Source of the DNA: Gracilimonas sediminicola
GTDB lineage: Bacteria; Bacteroidota; Rhodothermia; Balneolales; Balneolaceae
Length of the DNA stretch: 64,000 nucleotides
Assembly: GCF_024320785.1 (NCBI RefSeq)
Contig: NZ_JANDBC010000001.1
Span: 454,617 to 518,616 of the forward strand
Direction: 5' to 3'
In this document: positions 39,773-48,034 of the stretch, piece by piece
Layout: each line of letters opens with the position of its first letter
Position numbering within the stretch: the stretch's first letter is position 1
Notes under the pieces: generated by a model
The model's input: the letters and a program-made list of their open reading frames with translations, nothing else
Databases searched by the model: none
Told to the model about the DNA's origin: nothing
Position numbers and translations under genes: made by a program

Positions 39773-42325
39773 ATGAATAATAAAAATTCTATGTGGTGGA
39801 CATTTAAAATGGCCTGGCGGGATTCCCGCTCCAACCGGTCCAAGCTGTTCCTTTTTATGGCGGCAATCATTGTTGGAGTCGCAGCTCAGGTTGCCATTAC
39901 TTCGTTCCGCGATAACCTGAACACCAGTATCGAGAACCAGGCCAAAGAACTCCTCGGAGCCGATCTTGAGGTAGAACGAAACGCCCCCTTTCAGCCGGAA
40001 CTGCAACAAGTACTTGATTCATTGGGTGGTGAAGTTACTACCGGGCTGGGCTTCAACTCCATGGCTTTTTTCCCTAAAAATGGGACGACCCGGCTTTCTC
40101 AAATCACCGCTTTTGAAGGGGATTTTCCCTATTACGGCGACTTGGTTACCGAACCTGCATCTGCAGCCGATGTATATCAGCAAAATCAATCTGCTTTGGT
40201 TGATGAGCCCATCATGAGGCTGTTTGACATTGAGCCCGGAGACTCGGTAAAAATCGGGCAGGTAACCTATAAAATTGAAGGAGCCATTATTGATGTTCCG
40301 GGTCAACCGGTGGCGGCCTCTTTTTTCGGGCCACGTATTTTTATCCCTAAAAGTAATGTAGAAGAAACCGGACTTCTCCAGAGAGGCAGCCGGCTGGAAT
40401 ATATCTCCTATCACAAGTTCCCTGATGGAACCGACATGGAATATGTGGATGACCGGCTTGACCAGCTCCGCGATGAACAAAATCTGCGTTTTGGTTACGA
40501 TACGGTGGACGAACGGGAGGAAGAAGTTGGGGAGGCCATCCTTTACCTTTCCAATTTCCTGAACCTTATCGGCTTTATTGCTTTATTGCTTGGGGGGATT
40601 GGAGTTGCCAGTTCCATTTTCGTGTACATCAGGCAAAAAATAAATACCGTAGCTGTACTTCGTTGCGTAGGGGTATCTTCCAATCAGGCAATGGCTATTT
40701 ATCTAATTCAGGCTACGGCTATGGGACTGGTAGGCTCTGTTCTTGGGGCCATTCTTGGGTCCGTGGTTCAGTTGTACCTGCCGGTATTGGTGCAGGATTT
40801 TCTTCCGGTAGATATCGAACTCTACATTTCCTGGATTTCCATTTTAATAGGAGTTGGAACCGGGGTGATTATTTCCATTCTTTTTGCCCTTTTCCCGTTG
40901 CTCGCGGTCAAGAAAATATCGCCTTTATTCTCCTTGCGAACAGTGGATGTGAATTTATCCGGTCTCCTTCAAAAATCCACCAAAATTATTTTAGGGTTGA
41001 TACTGGCCGTATTCATCACCACTTATGCCTGGCTGATGCTTGGTGAGCTTGTGCCCGCCCTGTTCTTTACGCTGGGACTGGCCATCTGCCTGCTATTACT
41101 AACTGGATTTGCCAAGCTCATTATGAAAGGCTCCCGCAAGTTTCTGCGAGCCGGTTTCAGTTATGAACTCCGGCAAGGGCTGGCTAATCTGTACCGGCCC
41201 AACAATCAAACTACAACGCTCCTGCTCACCTTTGGTTTGGGCGTTACCATGATCAGCTCTTTATATCTCACTCAGGATATGCTGCTTGATCAAATCGACT
41301 TTGGCGGGGATCAAGACCTGCCGAATCTTGCTTTGTATGATATTCAGTATGATCAGAATGAGGGAGTTAATGAAATTATTCAATCCAGCGGGCACGAAAT
41401 TCTTCAGAACGTCCCTATCGTTACCATGCGTATTCAAGGGATAAACGGATACACAAATGCGGAATGGGATCAGGATACCACCCGGAATGCAAGTGGCTGG
41501 GCCTTGAATAGGGAATACAGATCAACCTACAGAGATTCTTTGTTGCCATCCGAAGAGTTAGTTAAAGGAGATTGGATAGGAAATGCTGCCGACATGAATG
41601 AGCCGTTTCCTATTTCCATCGAAGAAGACCAAAGGGACAATCTTGCCATCGACATTGGTGACACATTGACCTGGAACGTGCAGGGAATTCCCATCCAAAC
41701 CTATGTAGCGAGTACACGAACGGTGAAATGGGATCAGCCTCAGCCGAATTTCTTCGTGGTGTTCCCAGCCGGCGTGCTGGAATCGGCCCCCCAGTTTTTT
41801 GCAACCACGGTTAACACCACAAGCCGGGAGGCTTCCCTCGAACTGCAACAGGAACTTGTACAAAGTTATCCAAACGTTTCAGCAATAGATATTGGACAGG
41901 TTATTGAAACTGTTCGAAACTTCATCGATAAAGTAACTTTTGTGATCCAGTTTATCGGGCTCTTTAGCATCATTACCGGACTAATTGTATTGGCCGGCTC
42001 GGCTGCTACCAGTCGTTTTCAGCGGATACGGGAAGCTGTTTTGCTCCGAACCTTAGGGGCTGCTAAAAAACAAGTCATCAAGATACAGGTTATTGAATAT
42101 GTTTTACTGGGTGTGATGGCCTCCATCACCGGGCTTATTCTCTCGCTGGGAGCAAGTACCTTAATCGGCTACTTCTTATTTGATATTGAATTTGTACCGA
42201 ACTTCTTCATTATCGGAGTTGAAATTCTGATTCTCACCGCACTGGTACTTCTCATCGGGCTATTTAATACCCGGGGCGTTCACAATAAACCACCGCTTGA
42301 GGTTTTGAGGGCAGAAGCAGCCTAA
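39773..42325 (+). CDS. ABC transporter permease, YbbP type (two FtsX domains)
   Basis: An 850-residue inner-membrane protein with N-terminal span near 20-40, a large periplasmic MacB-type domain (about 45-250), an FtsX domain with three spans (about 255-385), further spans near 410-450, a second periplasmic part (about 490-700) and a second FtsX domain near 710-845 (LLRTLGAAKKQV is its typical coupling helix). This double-FtsX layout is that of YbbP. With the ATPase upstream it should form a complex that moves or releases a hydrophobic substrate from the membrane; the substrate of YbbAP-type systems is not established. Confidence 0.92.
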   Translation: MNNKNSMWWTFKMAWRDSRSNRSKLFLFMAAIIVGVAAQVAITSFRDNLNTSIENQAKELLGADLEVERNAPFQPELQQVLDSLGGEVTTGLGFNSMAFFPKNGTTRLSQITAFEGDFPYYGDLVTEPASAADVYQQNQSALVDEPIMRLFDIEPGDSVKIGQVTYKIEGAIIDVPGQPVAASFFGPRIFIPKSNVEETGLLQRGSRLEYISYHKFPDGTDMEYVDDRLDQLRDEQNLRFGYDTVDEREEEVGEAILYLSNFLNLIGFIALLLGGIGVASSIFVYIRQKINTVAVLRCVGVSSNQAMAIYLIQATAMGLVGSVLGAILGSVVQLYLPVLVQDFLPVDIELYISWISILIGVGTGVIISILFALFPLLAVKKISPLFSLRTVDVNLSGLLQKSTKIILGLILAVFITTYAWLMLGELVPALFFTLGLAICLLLLTGFAKLIMKGSRKFLRAGFSYELRQGLANLYRPNNQTTTLLLTFGLGVTMISSLYLTQDMLLDQIDFGGDQDLPNLALYDIQYDQNEGVNEIIQSSGHEILQNVPIVTMRIQGINGYTNAEWDQDTTRNASGWALNREYRSTYRDSLLPSEELVKGDWIGNAADMNEPFPISIEEDQRDNLAIDIGDTLTWNVQGIPIQTYVASTRTVKWDQPQPNFFVVFPAGVLESAPQFFATTVNTTSREASLELQQELVQSYPNVSAIDIGQVIETVRNFIDKVTFVIQFIGLFSIITGLIVLAGSAATSRFQRIREAVLLRTLGAAKKQVIKIQVIEYVLLGVMASITGLILSLGASTLIGYFLFDIEFVPNFFIIGVEILILTALVLLIGLFNTRGVHNKPPLEVLRAEAA

Positions 42326-42388
42326 GGTTGAGATCTTAACTTCTTAAAATAAGGAACATCGTCCGGCAATCTCCTTTTAAGTGATAGA

Positions 42389-43087
42389 ATGACAATAAAA
42401 ACATCTATCATGAGATCCTTACGTTTTAAATCATTAGCAGTAATCCTTCTTCTCCTAATTCCTTTTGCCTCCTGTAAAAACTGGAGCAAGACGGCTAAGG
42501 GAACAACCATTGGAGCAAGTGCAGGTGCATTAGCCGGGGCCATTATCGGGAAAGCAGCCGGTAACACAACAACCGGAGCTATCGTTGGTGCCGCTGTTGG
42601 AGGAGCAACTGGAGCAGCTATCGGGAACTACATGGATAAGCAAGCTGAAGAGTTGGAGGAAGAACTTCAAAATGCAGAAGTGGAACGTATTGGAGAAGGC
42701 ATTAAAATAACCTTCGACTCCGGCATCCTCTTTGATACTGAGTCTTATGTTATAAAAGACCCTTCCAAAAGAGATCTCGAAGATTTAGCCCGAGTCCTGA
42801 AAAAGTATGAAGACACCAATATCATGTTTGGTGGGCATACTGATAGCAGAGGCTCTGAAAGCTACAATCAGGACCTGTCTGAACAACGGGCTCGTTCTGT
42901 AGCCGAGTTCATGGCCTTTATTGAAGTTGATCCCGAGAGAATGACGATTGTTGGATATGGTGAGAACCAACCGGTAGCCACCAATGATACACCGGAAGGT
43001 CGCCAGCAAAACCGGCGTGTTGAAATAGCCATCTGGGCCAATGAAGATTTAAAGGAGGCTGCCGAGAATGGAAAAATAGGTAGCTGA
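42389..43087 (+). CDS. OmpA-family lipoprotein with glycine-zipper segment
   Basis: A 232-residue lipoprotein (lipobox FASC, Cys29). A glycine-zipper region follows (about 38-90: GASAGALAGAIIGKAAG and AAVGGATGAAIG) that would insert in or lie on the outer membrane, then a charged linker and an OmpA-like peptidoglycan-binding domain (about 110-222) with ITFDSGILFDT, GHTDSRGSESYN and the final QQNRRVEIAI. It should tie the outer membrane to the cell wall. ATG at 42389 is used; ATG at 42410 gives an equally good lipoprotein signal. It is monocistronic and ends in a terminator. Confidence 0.93.
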   Translation: MTIKTSIMRSLRFKSLAVILLLLIPFASCKNWSKTAKGTTIGASAGALAGAIIGKAAGNTTTGAIVGAAVGGATGAAIGNYMDKQAEELEEELQNAEVERIGEGIKITFDSGILFDTESYVIKDPSKRDLEDLARVLKKYEDTNIMFGGHTDSRGSESYNQDLSEQRARSVAEFMAFIEVDPERMTIVGYGENQPVATNDTPEGRQQNRRVEIAIWANEDLKEAAENGKIGS

Positions 43088-43116
43088 TATCACTTTACTT
43101 ATTCGTTTTATTTTTC

Positions 43117-43149
43117 GTCCTGCTGTTTTATGATAGCAGGACTTTTTTA
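43117..43149 (+). terminator. Intrinsic terminator of the OmpA-family lipoprotein gene
   Basis: An 8-bp perfect stem (GTCCTGCT with AGCAGGAC), a 10-base loop and a T run, 29 bases after the stop codon. Confidence 0.85.
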
Positions 43150-43208
43150 TTTCTTTTGTTAAAAACTATCACGATTCTACCACCGTCCTTTAAAATTTTG
43201 GTACACCA

Positions 43209-44306
43209 ATGAAAAAAATAAAAAAAAGACTTCTTCTACCCTCTTTTTTAAGACATAATCAAAGTTCCAAAAAGCCTGGTCAGGCTCCAGGGACACTTCT
43301 TTTTACGGGTGAGAAACGCCTGGATAACGTCTTGATGCACCTTTATGACTACGATGTAGAGCATCTCTCAGAGCACGATATCTCTGAAATTGATGACAGC
43401 AAGCCCTATCTCGACTCTCCCTCAAAAACCTGGATTAATGTTTGCGGCCTTCATGATATTGAGAAACTCAAGGAAATCTGGGACTATTTTAATCTACATC
43501 CTCTCATTCAGGAAGATATTCTGCATACCCAGCAGCGGCCGAAAATTGAGGAATATTCAGAGCATATGTTTTTTGTGTTGCGGATGATGAGCATACTGGA
43601 TGAAACCGGCGAACTGAAAGTGGAGCAGGTAAGCATTGTGTTATCACAAAACTCTGTGCTTTCTTTTCAGGAAGACGATTACCCTATTTACGAACCGGTA
43701 TTACATCGCCTGAGAAATGCGGCACCCCGCCTTCGTAAACAAGGCCCTGACTACCTCGCCTATGCCCTTATCGATACCATCGTGGATCATTACATGAAGG
43801 TGATGGAGAAAATCGGCAATGAAATTGAAGAGCTTGAAGATGAAATCCTGCAAAAATCTGACGAATCAATTCCTGAGAAAATTCACGCCCTGCGTCGTAA
43901 ACTGATTTTCTTCCGAAGATCTGTATGGCCGCTTCGTGATAGCCTGAACTCTCTGCTCAGGGAAGAATCGCATTTAGTGCACGAAGAAAACAAGATCTTC
44001 TTTCGGGATGTGTATGATCACCTTGTCCAAATTATAGACGGAATAGAAAACTACCGCGATATGGCCATGGGTATGCTTGATATGTATATGTCTCAGGTCA
44101 GTAACAAAATGAATGAGGTGATGAAGGTCCTGACTATCATCGCCACTATCTTCATTCCACTTACATTTATAGCCGGCATTTATGGAATGAATTTTGAGTA
44201 TATGCCCGAGCTTGGATGGAAGTGGGCTTATCCGGCGGTTTGGGGGCTTATGATTGTAGCTACAATGGGAATGGTGGTCTATTTCAGGAAAAAAGACTGG
44301 CTGTAG
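43209..44306 (+). CDS. corA: CorA family magnesium/cobalt transporter
   Basis: A 365-residue CorA: a large cytoplasmic N-terminal funnel (about 1-290) and two C-terminal transmembrane spans at about 300-325 and 338-357. The pore motif YGMN is at 325-328, followed by the conserved MPE of the periplasmic loop, and the tail ends in FRKKDW as is typical. The long helix EKIGNEIEELEDEIL lines the funnel. It forms a homopentamer that lets Mg2+ (and Co2+) into the cell. The first 30 residues are basic. It is monocistronic with a bidirectional terminator after it. No riboswitch is recognisable upstream. Confidence 0.96.
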   Translation: MKKIKKRLLLPSFLRHNQSSKKPGQAPGTLLFTGEKRLDNVLMHLYDYDVEHLSEHDISEIDDSKPYLDSPSKTWINVCGLHDIEKLKEIWDYFNLHPLIQEDILHTQQRPKIEEYSEHMFFVLRMMSILDETGELKVEQVSIVLSQNSVLSFQEDDYPIYEPVLHRLRNAAPRLRKQGPDYLAYALIDTIVDHYMKVMEKIGNEIEELEDEILQKSDESIPEKIHALRRKLIFFRRSVWPLRDSLNSLLREESHLVHEENKIFFRDVYDHLVQIIDGIENYRDMAMGMLDMYMSQVSNKMNEVMKVLTIIATIFIPLTFIAGIYGMNFEYMPELGWKWAYPAVWGLMIVATMGMVVYFRKKDWL

Positions 44307-44312
44307 CAACAT

Positions 44313-44343
44313 AAAAAAAGGTCTCAATCACGAGACCTTTTTC
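44313..44343. terminator. Bidirectional terminator between corA and the FadL-like gene
   Basis: A 9-bp perfect stem (AAAGGTCTC with GAGACCTTT), a 6-base loop, an A run to the left and a T run to the right; it can serve corA on the plus strand and the FadL-like gene on the minus strand. Confidence 0.85.
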
Positions 44344-44386
44344 TAACTAACTACGGAGGTATTATTGGGGATTCAATAATTCATTT

Positions 44387-45922
44387 TCAAAACAGAAATT
44401 TTATCCCGGCTAATATCTTCAATGTGTTTATTTCATGATCAACTACTTCTGATCGGGGCACATTATCTGAGTAATCAAAATAGTTGTACAGTGTTGAACG
44501 GTCGCTCCAAAACGAATATTGCCCCATCACATCCAGCACGATATTCTCAGCAACCCTCGCAGAGAATCCACCTGAAATTATATTCCGATCAGCTTCATAA
44601 ATATTACTTTTGCCCGGCAGGTATCCATAGCCGGCCTTCAGGGTTACATCATCATTTACATCAAAGCCTATCCCGCCTTTCAGGTTAATCACTCTTTGGT
44701 AGGAAGAACCCATAAAGCTTTCCAGGCTTTCTTCTTCATCCCTGAGTTCAACTTCCTGGTCAAAATCCAGATCATTCCCGGAAACCAGATCCAGCTCTAA
44801 ATTGGAATAGTTTATCATTTCACCGGAAACGGAAAAGTTGAACTTACCAATATTGTTCAAAGCAATCCCTGCCTTAAGTTCTCCGGGTCTGCTAATCCGG
44901 TACTCATAATCCTGACCGCTGGCAAAATCTGCTTCGAATGGAGTTGAGTTATCATCCAGCTCGGTACGGATGGAGGAATAATAGCTTTCTCTGACCACCA
45001 ACGTGGATGGAAGTAAATAACTGATACCAATATTCAGTTTAGGGTTCACCTTGTAAATAAGTCCCGAACGGAGTGAGAAACCCAAGATTTCGGCATCAAT
45101 TTCATCGTGCGTTAATATGCTGTGAATGTCCGTTCCCTCATCCGACACATCAGATGGGATGAAGTTGAAGTTGTAATCATTACGGTCATCAAGCTCCAGG
45201 AAGTCTCGACTGTAGGTATAATTTCCGGCAGTTAGACCGGCTGAAATCCCTACAAATAGATTTTTTTGAAATTCGGTTCCAAAGAAGAACGAGTACTCTC
45301 CGATGTTGGTAGTATGTGTAATTTCAGCATCCTGAGTAATACCCGGGTATTCCTGAAATCCAATTCTGAATATGGATTCGAGGTAAGTTGAATCAACATC
45401 TCCCCAGTCTATGGCGTAGGTGTCAAAAGCAATGTCATAATAGTCGCTGGAAGGTTCTCTGAAAACATCCGTAATCGTACTTTCCGAATTACGTCCTCCC
45501 ACCCTATACACTTCTCGTTCATTACTTATTTGATTGTACCCGCCTCCCAGAACAAAGCTGCCCTGTTCCGTGGGCATTTTATATACAAAGCCAAGATTTC
45601 CCAGTTTTGTACTTTGGTCTTCGGCTTTTATGGTATTTCCCAAGTAGCTGTTTTCGTAATCTGAACGGTTGTTAAACAGGCTGAAGCTTACATATCCGTT
45701 TTCAATAAAGGCTATACTTGCCGGGTTATCTGCGAAGCTTCCATACCCGTTGGGGGAAGCAACCGAGGGGAATAAACCGGTTCCGGCATCACCATTAAAA
45801 TCCCACGAACTGAACTGCAGCGCCAGGTTTGAGTAAGATACTTGCGTGTTGCCATCCTGCGCATATAATTTCGATGAAATAAACAGCGAGGGTACCAAGA
45901 GAAAAAATAGAATCCTCTTCAT
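44387..45922 (-). CDS. OmpP1/FadL-like outer-membrane beta-barrel protein
   Basis: A 511-residue outer-membrane protein: signal peptide ending near YAQ (about 22), then beta-strand-rich sequence to the C-terminal GIKFLF. The N-terminal part (GNGYGSFADNPASIAFI-like, with NPASI near 67-71) and the regular alternation of strands are like the FadL/TodX and PorV-type family, which pass hydrophobic compounds or act as type IX accessory barrels. I could not decide between these. It lies 40 bases downstream of the Tyr/Ser-rich lipoprotein gene on the same strand and is the last gene of a possible operon with a NarL-type two-component system. A shared terminator follows. Confidence 0.75.
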   Translation of the reverse strand: MKRILFFLLVPSLFISSKLYAQDGNTQVSYSNLALQFSSWDFNGDAGTGLFPSVASPNGYGSFADNPASIAFIENGYVSFSLFNNRSDYENSYLGNTIKAEDQSTKLGNLGFVYKMPTEQGSFVLGGGYNQISNEREVYRVGGRNSESTITDVFREPSSDYYDIAFDTYAIDWGDVDSTYLESIFRIGFQEYPGITQDAEITHTTNIGEYSFFFGTEFQKNLFVGISAGLTAGNYTYSRDFLELDDRNDYNFNFIPSDVSDEGTDIHSILTHDEIDAEILGFSLRSGLIYKVNPKLNIGISYLLPSTLVVRESYYSSIRTELDDNSTPFEADFASGQDYEYRISRPGELKAGIALNNIGKFNFSVSGEMINYSNLELDLVSGNDLDFDQEVELRDEEESLESFMGSSYQRVINLKGGIGFDVNDDVTLKAGYGYLPGKSNIYEADRNIISGGFSARVAENIVLDVMGQYSFWSDRSTLYNYFDYSDNVPRSEVVDHEINTLKILAGIKFLF

Positions 45923-45962
45923 AGATGATCATTAATAATTTAAAGTTGGTTATTTCGGTAGC

Positions 45963-47297
45963 TTAGTTTCCGCCGCGGCTTCTCTTTTTGGAGCTGCTTG
46001 ATGAACCTCTGCTTCGCGTACCGGAGGAACGACTGGAAGATGAACTTCGTGTTACCTTTGTGCCGGAACTTTTTCGGGGCGTACTTCTTGAATAATTGCC
46101 TTTGGAGCTGCTTGTATTTATGCGACTGCGCGAATTGAAGTCAAACGAAGATGAAGATGACTTAAAGATAGACCGGTTCAATATATCCCCAAAACTGCTG
46201 AATGCTGACCTGGAAGAAGAGGATCGGTTCAACCCATTTGTTCTGACTTTACGTGCCGGGATGGTATAAGACCGGCCATTAAAATCAGAAATGTCAATGG
46301 TTCTGACTGAAGTACTGCTTAATGATGCACTATCGTTTCCTCGGGATCTTGACCGGGTTCCGCTGCTGCCACTTCCCTTACTTCCACGATCACGGCCAAC
46401 CGAAGATCCGCTCCCTCTGCTCTTGCCATTATTTTTGGAGCCTGAACGGCTTTTGCCAACAGAAGAGCCTCTGGTTCGGGTACCGCTACTTCGTCCAACA
46501 GATGAACCTCTTTTGGTTGATGAGCCTGTACCTCTGACCCTTACTCCATTATTAGTGCCTCGTGTCCGTGTAAGTCCGGAATTTCTTGTTCGGGTTACGC
46601 CGTTACCTGATCGAGTTCTGTAGTCACTTCCATTGGCAAAACCGCTGCCCCTTGGGCCTTTGTAATAAAGATCTGCGCTTCTGCGATATTTATTTGATCG
46701 GTGATAATTGTTATAAACCCGTACGTAGGAGTAGTAAGGATGACCCCAGTAGCCATCATAATATGGACCGTAATATCCCCAGTGACCAAAATAGCCGGCA
46801 TAAAACCGTGGGTGATGAAAACCGTCAAAACTTATCCAGATTGAAGATCCGTACCGTGGATAGTAGTAGTCATAGAATCCATAGCCGTAACCATATCCAT
46901 ACCTGTTATAGCTGAACCAGGAACTATATGGGTGATGAAACGACCCATCATAGAAACCATCGTTATAACCGGCACTGTATCCTTTCCAGTACATTTTATC
47001 TGCGAAGTGTGATTTGTACCACTGCTCCGTTTCGTAGTCTATGTAGTAAATACCATCTTCTTCCAGCGCCAGTTGTTCGTCAAGGTATTCCTCATCCCCG
47101 TTATTGTAGTAAGAAGTCCCGCTATCATCAGCATCCGCTGAAGCCCCTTTTTCGAACCCACTCCAGGAATAGTAATCCGAATATCGGTCGTTCTCTAAAG
47201 GATACTGGTCGAAGGTCTGGAATTGAGTATAGCAGCCTGTGAATAAGAACGGCAAAAGAAGTAGAAAAAACCGGTTTGTTGCTTTCGAATATTTCAT
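45963..47297 (-). CDS. Low-complexity lipoprotein: Tyr/Gly/His-rich middle and Ser/Arg/Gly-rich tail
   Basis: A 444-residue lipoprotein (lipobox FTGC, Cys22) that I do not recognise. Three parts are visible: an acidic N-terminal segment (about 25-95), a segment at about 95-205 with extreme Tyr, Gly, His, Phe and Trp content (for example YNRYGYGYGYGFYDYYYPR), and a tail from about 205 to the end dominated by Ser, Arg, Gly and Thr with many RGSS, SRS and RTRG pieces. The tail would be highly basic and disordered; a short ordered patch (RTIDISDFNGRSYTIPARK) interrupts it near 335-353. Such a composition suggests a surface matrix or polyanion-binding protein. It follows the NarL-type regulator gene by 89 bases, with a palindrome in the gap. 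Confidence 0.75.
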   Translation of the reverse strand: MKYSKATNRFFLLLLPFLFTGCYTQFQTFDQYPLENDRYSDYYSWSGFEKGASADADDSGTSYYNNGDEEYLDEQLALEEDGIYYIDYETEQWYKSHFADKMYWKGYSAGYNDGFYDGSFHHPYSSWFSYNRYGYGYGYGFYDYYYPRYGSSIWISFDGFHHPRFYAGYFGHWGYYGPYYDGYWGHPYYSYVRVYNNYHRSNKYRRSADLYYKGPRGSGFANGSDYRTRSGNGVTRTRNSGLTRTRGTNNGVRVRGTGSSTKRGSSVGRSSGTRTRGSSVGKSRSGSKNNGKSRGSGSSVGRDRGSKGSGSSGTRSRSRGNDSASLSSTSVRTIDISDFNGRSYTIPARKVRTNGLNRSSSSRSAFSSFGDILNRSIFKSSSSSFDFNSRSRINTSSSKGNYSRSTPRKSSGTKVTRSSSSSRSSGTRSRGSSSSSKKRSRGGN

Positions 47298-47363
47298 GAT
47301 GGCACCTTTTCAAGACTACATTTTAAATTACACGAAAAAGATGAAACTTTTATAGCCCAAATT

Positions 47364-47377
47364 TTATCACATGATAA
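47364..47377. promoter_or_regulatory. Palindrome in front of the low-complexity lipoprotein gene
   Basis: TTATCACATGATAA is a 6-bp perfect inverted repeat with a 2-base centre, 67 to 80 bases upstream of the lipoprotein start on the minus strand. A further TATCA half-site lies at about 47385-47389. It could be an operator for the adjacent NarL-type regulator. Confidence 0.35.
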
Positions 47378-47386
47378 TGCTAACTA

Positions 47387-48019
47387 TCATATCTCACCCC
47401 GTAACGATTTAGCTATCACCTCTGCTTTCGAATTAACATGAAGCTTTTTGTAAATGTTTCGGATATGGGCCCGGACAGTATCAATGGAAATATCGAAGCG
47501 GTCTGCGATCATTTTATAGCTGAGTCCATCAACCAAACCGTTTACAATATCCTGCTCACGGTTGGTAAGCATACTGTCTTCGTTTTTCTTCGGAGCTTCT
47601 TCGTTGAAATGAGAAATCACTTTCCGGGCAATTTGTGGCGACATCGGAGCACCGCCCTTCAACAGGTTTTCTATAGACTCTTTTATTTCAGGGAGTGAAG
47701 TGTGCTTTAGCAAATACCCTGAGGCCCCGGCCTTCAGCGAATCAAAGATTTTGTGTGAATCGTGATAAACCGTAAGCATGATGATTTCAATCTCAGGGTA
47801 CTTCGATTTAATAACCTCCATGCCTTTAATCCCCGACATTCCGGGCAACTGAATGTCCATCAGTATCACTTCAGGCTTCTGATGTTCTTCGAGATAATCC
47901 AGCATCTCTTCAACGGAATCGACCGCAACCGGACACTCCATGTCTTTCTGCATATCAAGATACCGCTGTATTAAATCCCTGATCTTCTTGTTGTCTTCTA
48001 CAATTCCAATGACAGCCAT
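47387..48019 (-). CDS. NarL/LuxR-family response regulator
   Basis: A 210-residue DNA-binding response regulator. The receiver domain shows VEDN (8-10), phosphoacceptor Asp55 (LMDIQLPGMSG), Thr near 83 in MLTVY and Lys near 104 in LLKHTS. A linker of about 20 residues leads to a LuxR-type helix-turn-helix (about 148-205: LTNREQDIVNGLVDGLSYK and ISIDTVRAHIRNIYKKL). It lies 15 bases downstream of the gene for the propeller histidine kinase, its evident partner. Binding sites of this class are short inverted repeats; the palindrome at 47364 in front of the next gene is a candidate. Confidence 0.95.
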   Translation of the reverse strand: MAVIGIVEDNKKIRDLIQRYLDMQKDMECPVAVDSVEEMLDYLEEHQKPEVILMDIQLPGMSGIKGMEVIKSKYPEIEIIMLTVYHDSHKIFDSLKAGASGYLLKHTSLPEIKESIENLLKGGAPMSPQIARKVISHFNEEAPKKNEDSMLTNREQDIVNGLVDGLSYKMIADRFDISIDTVRAHIRNIYKKLHVNSKAEVIAKSLRGEI

Positions 48020-48034
48020 GACTAAACCTGCTCC

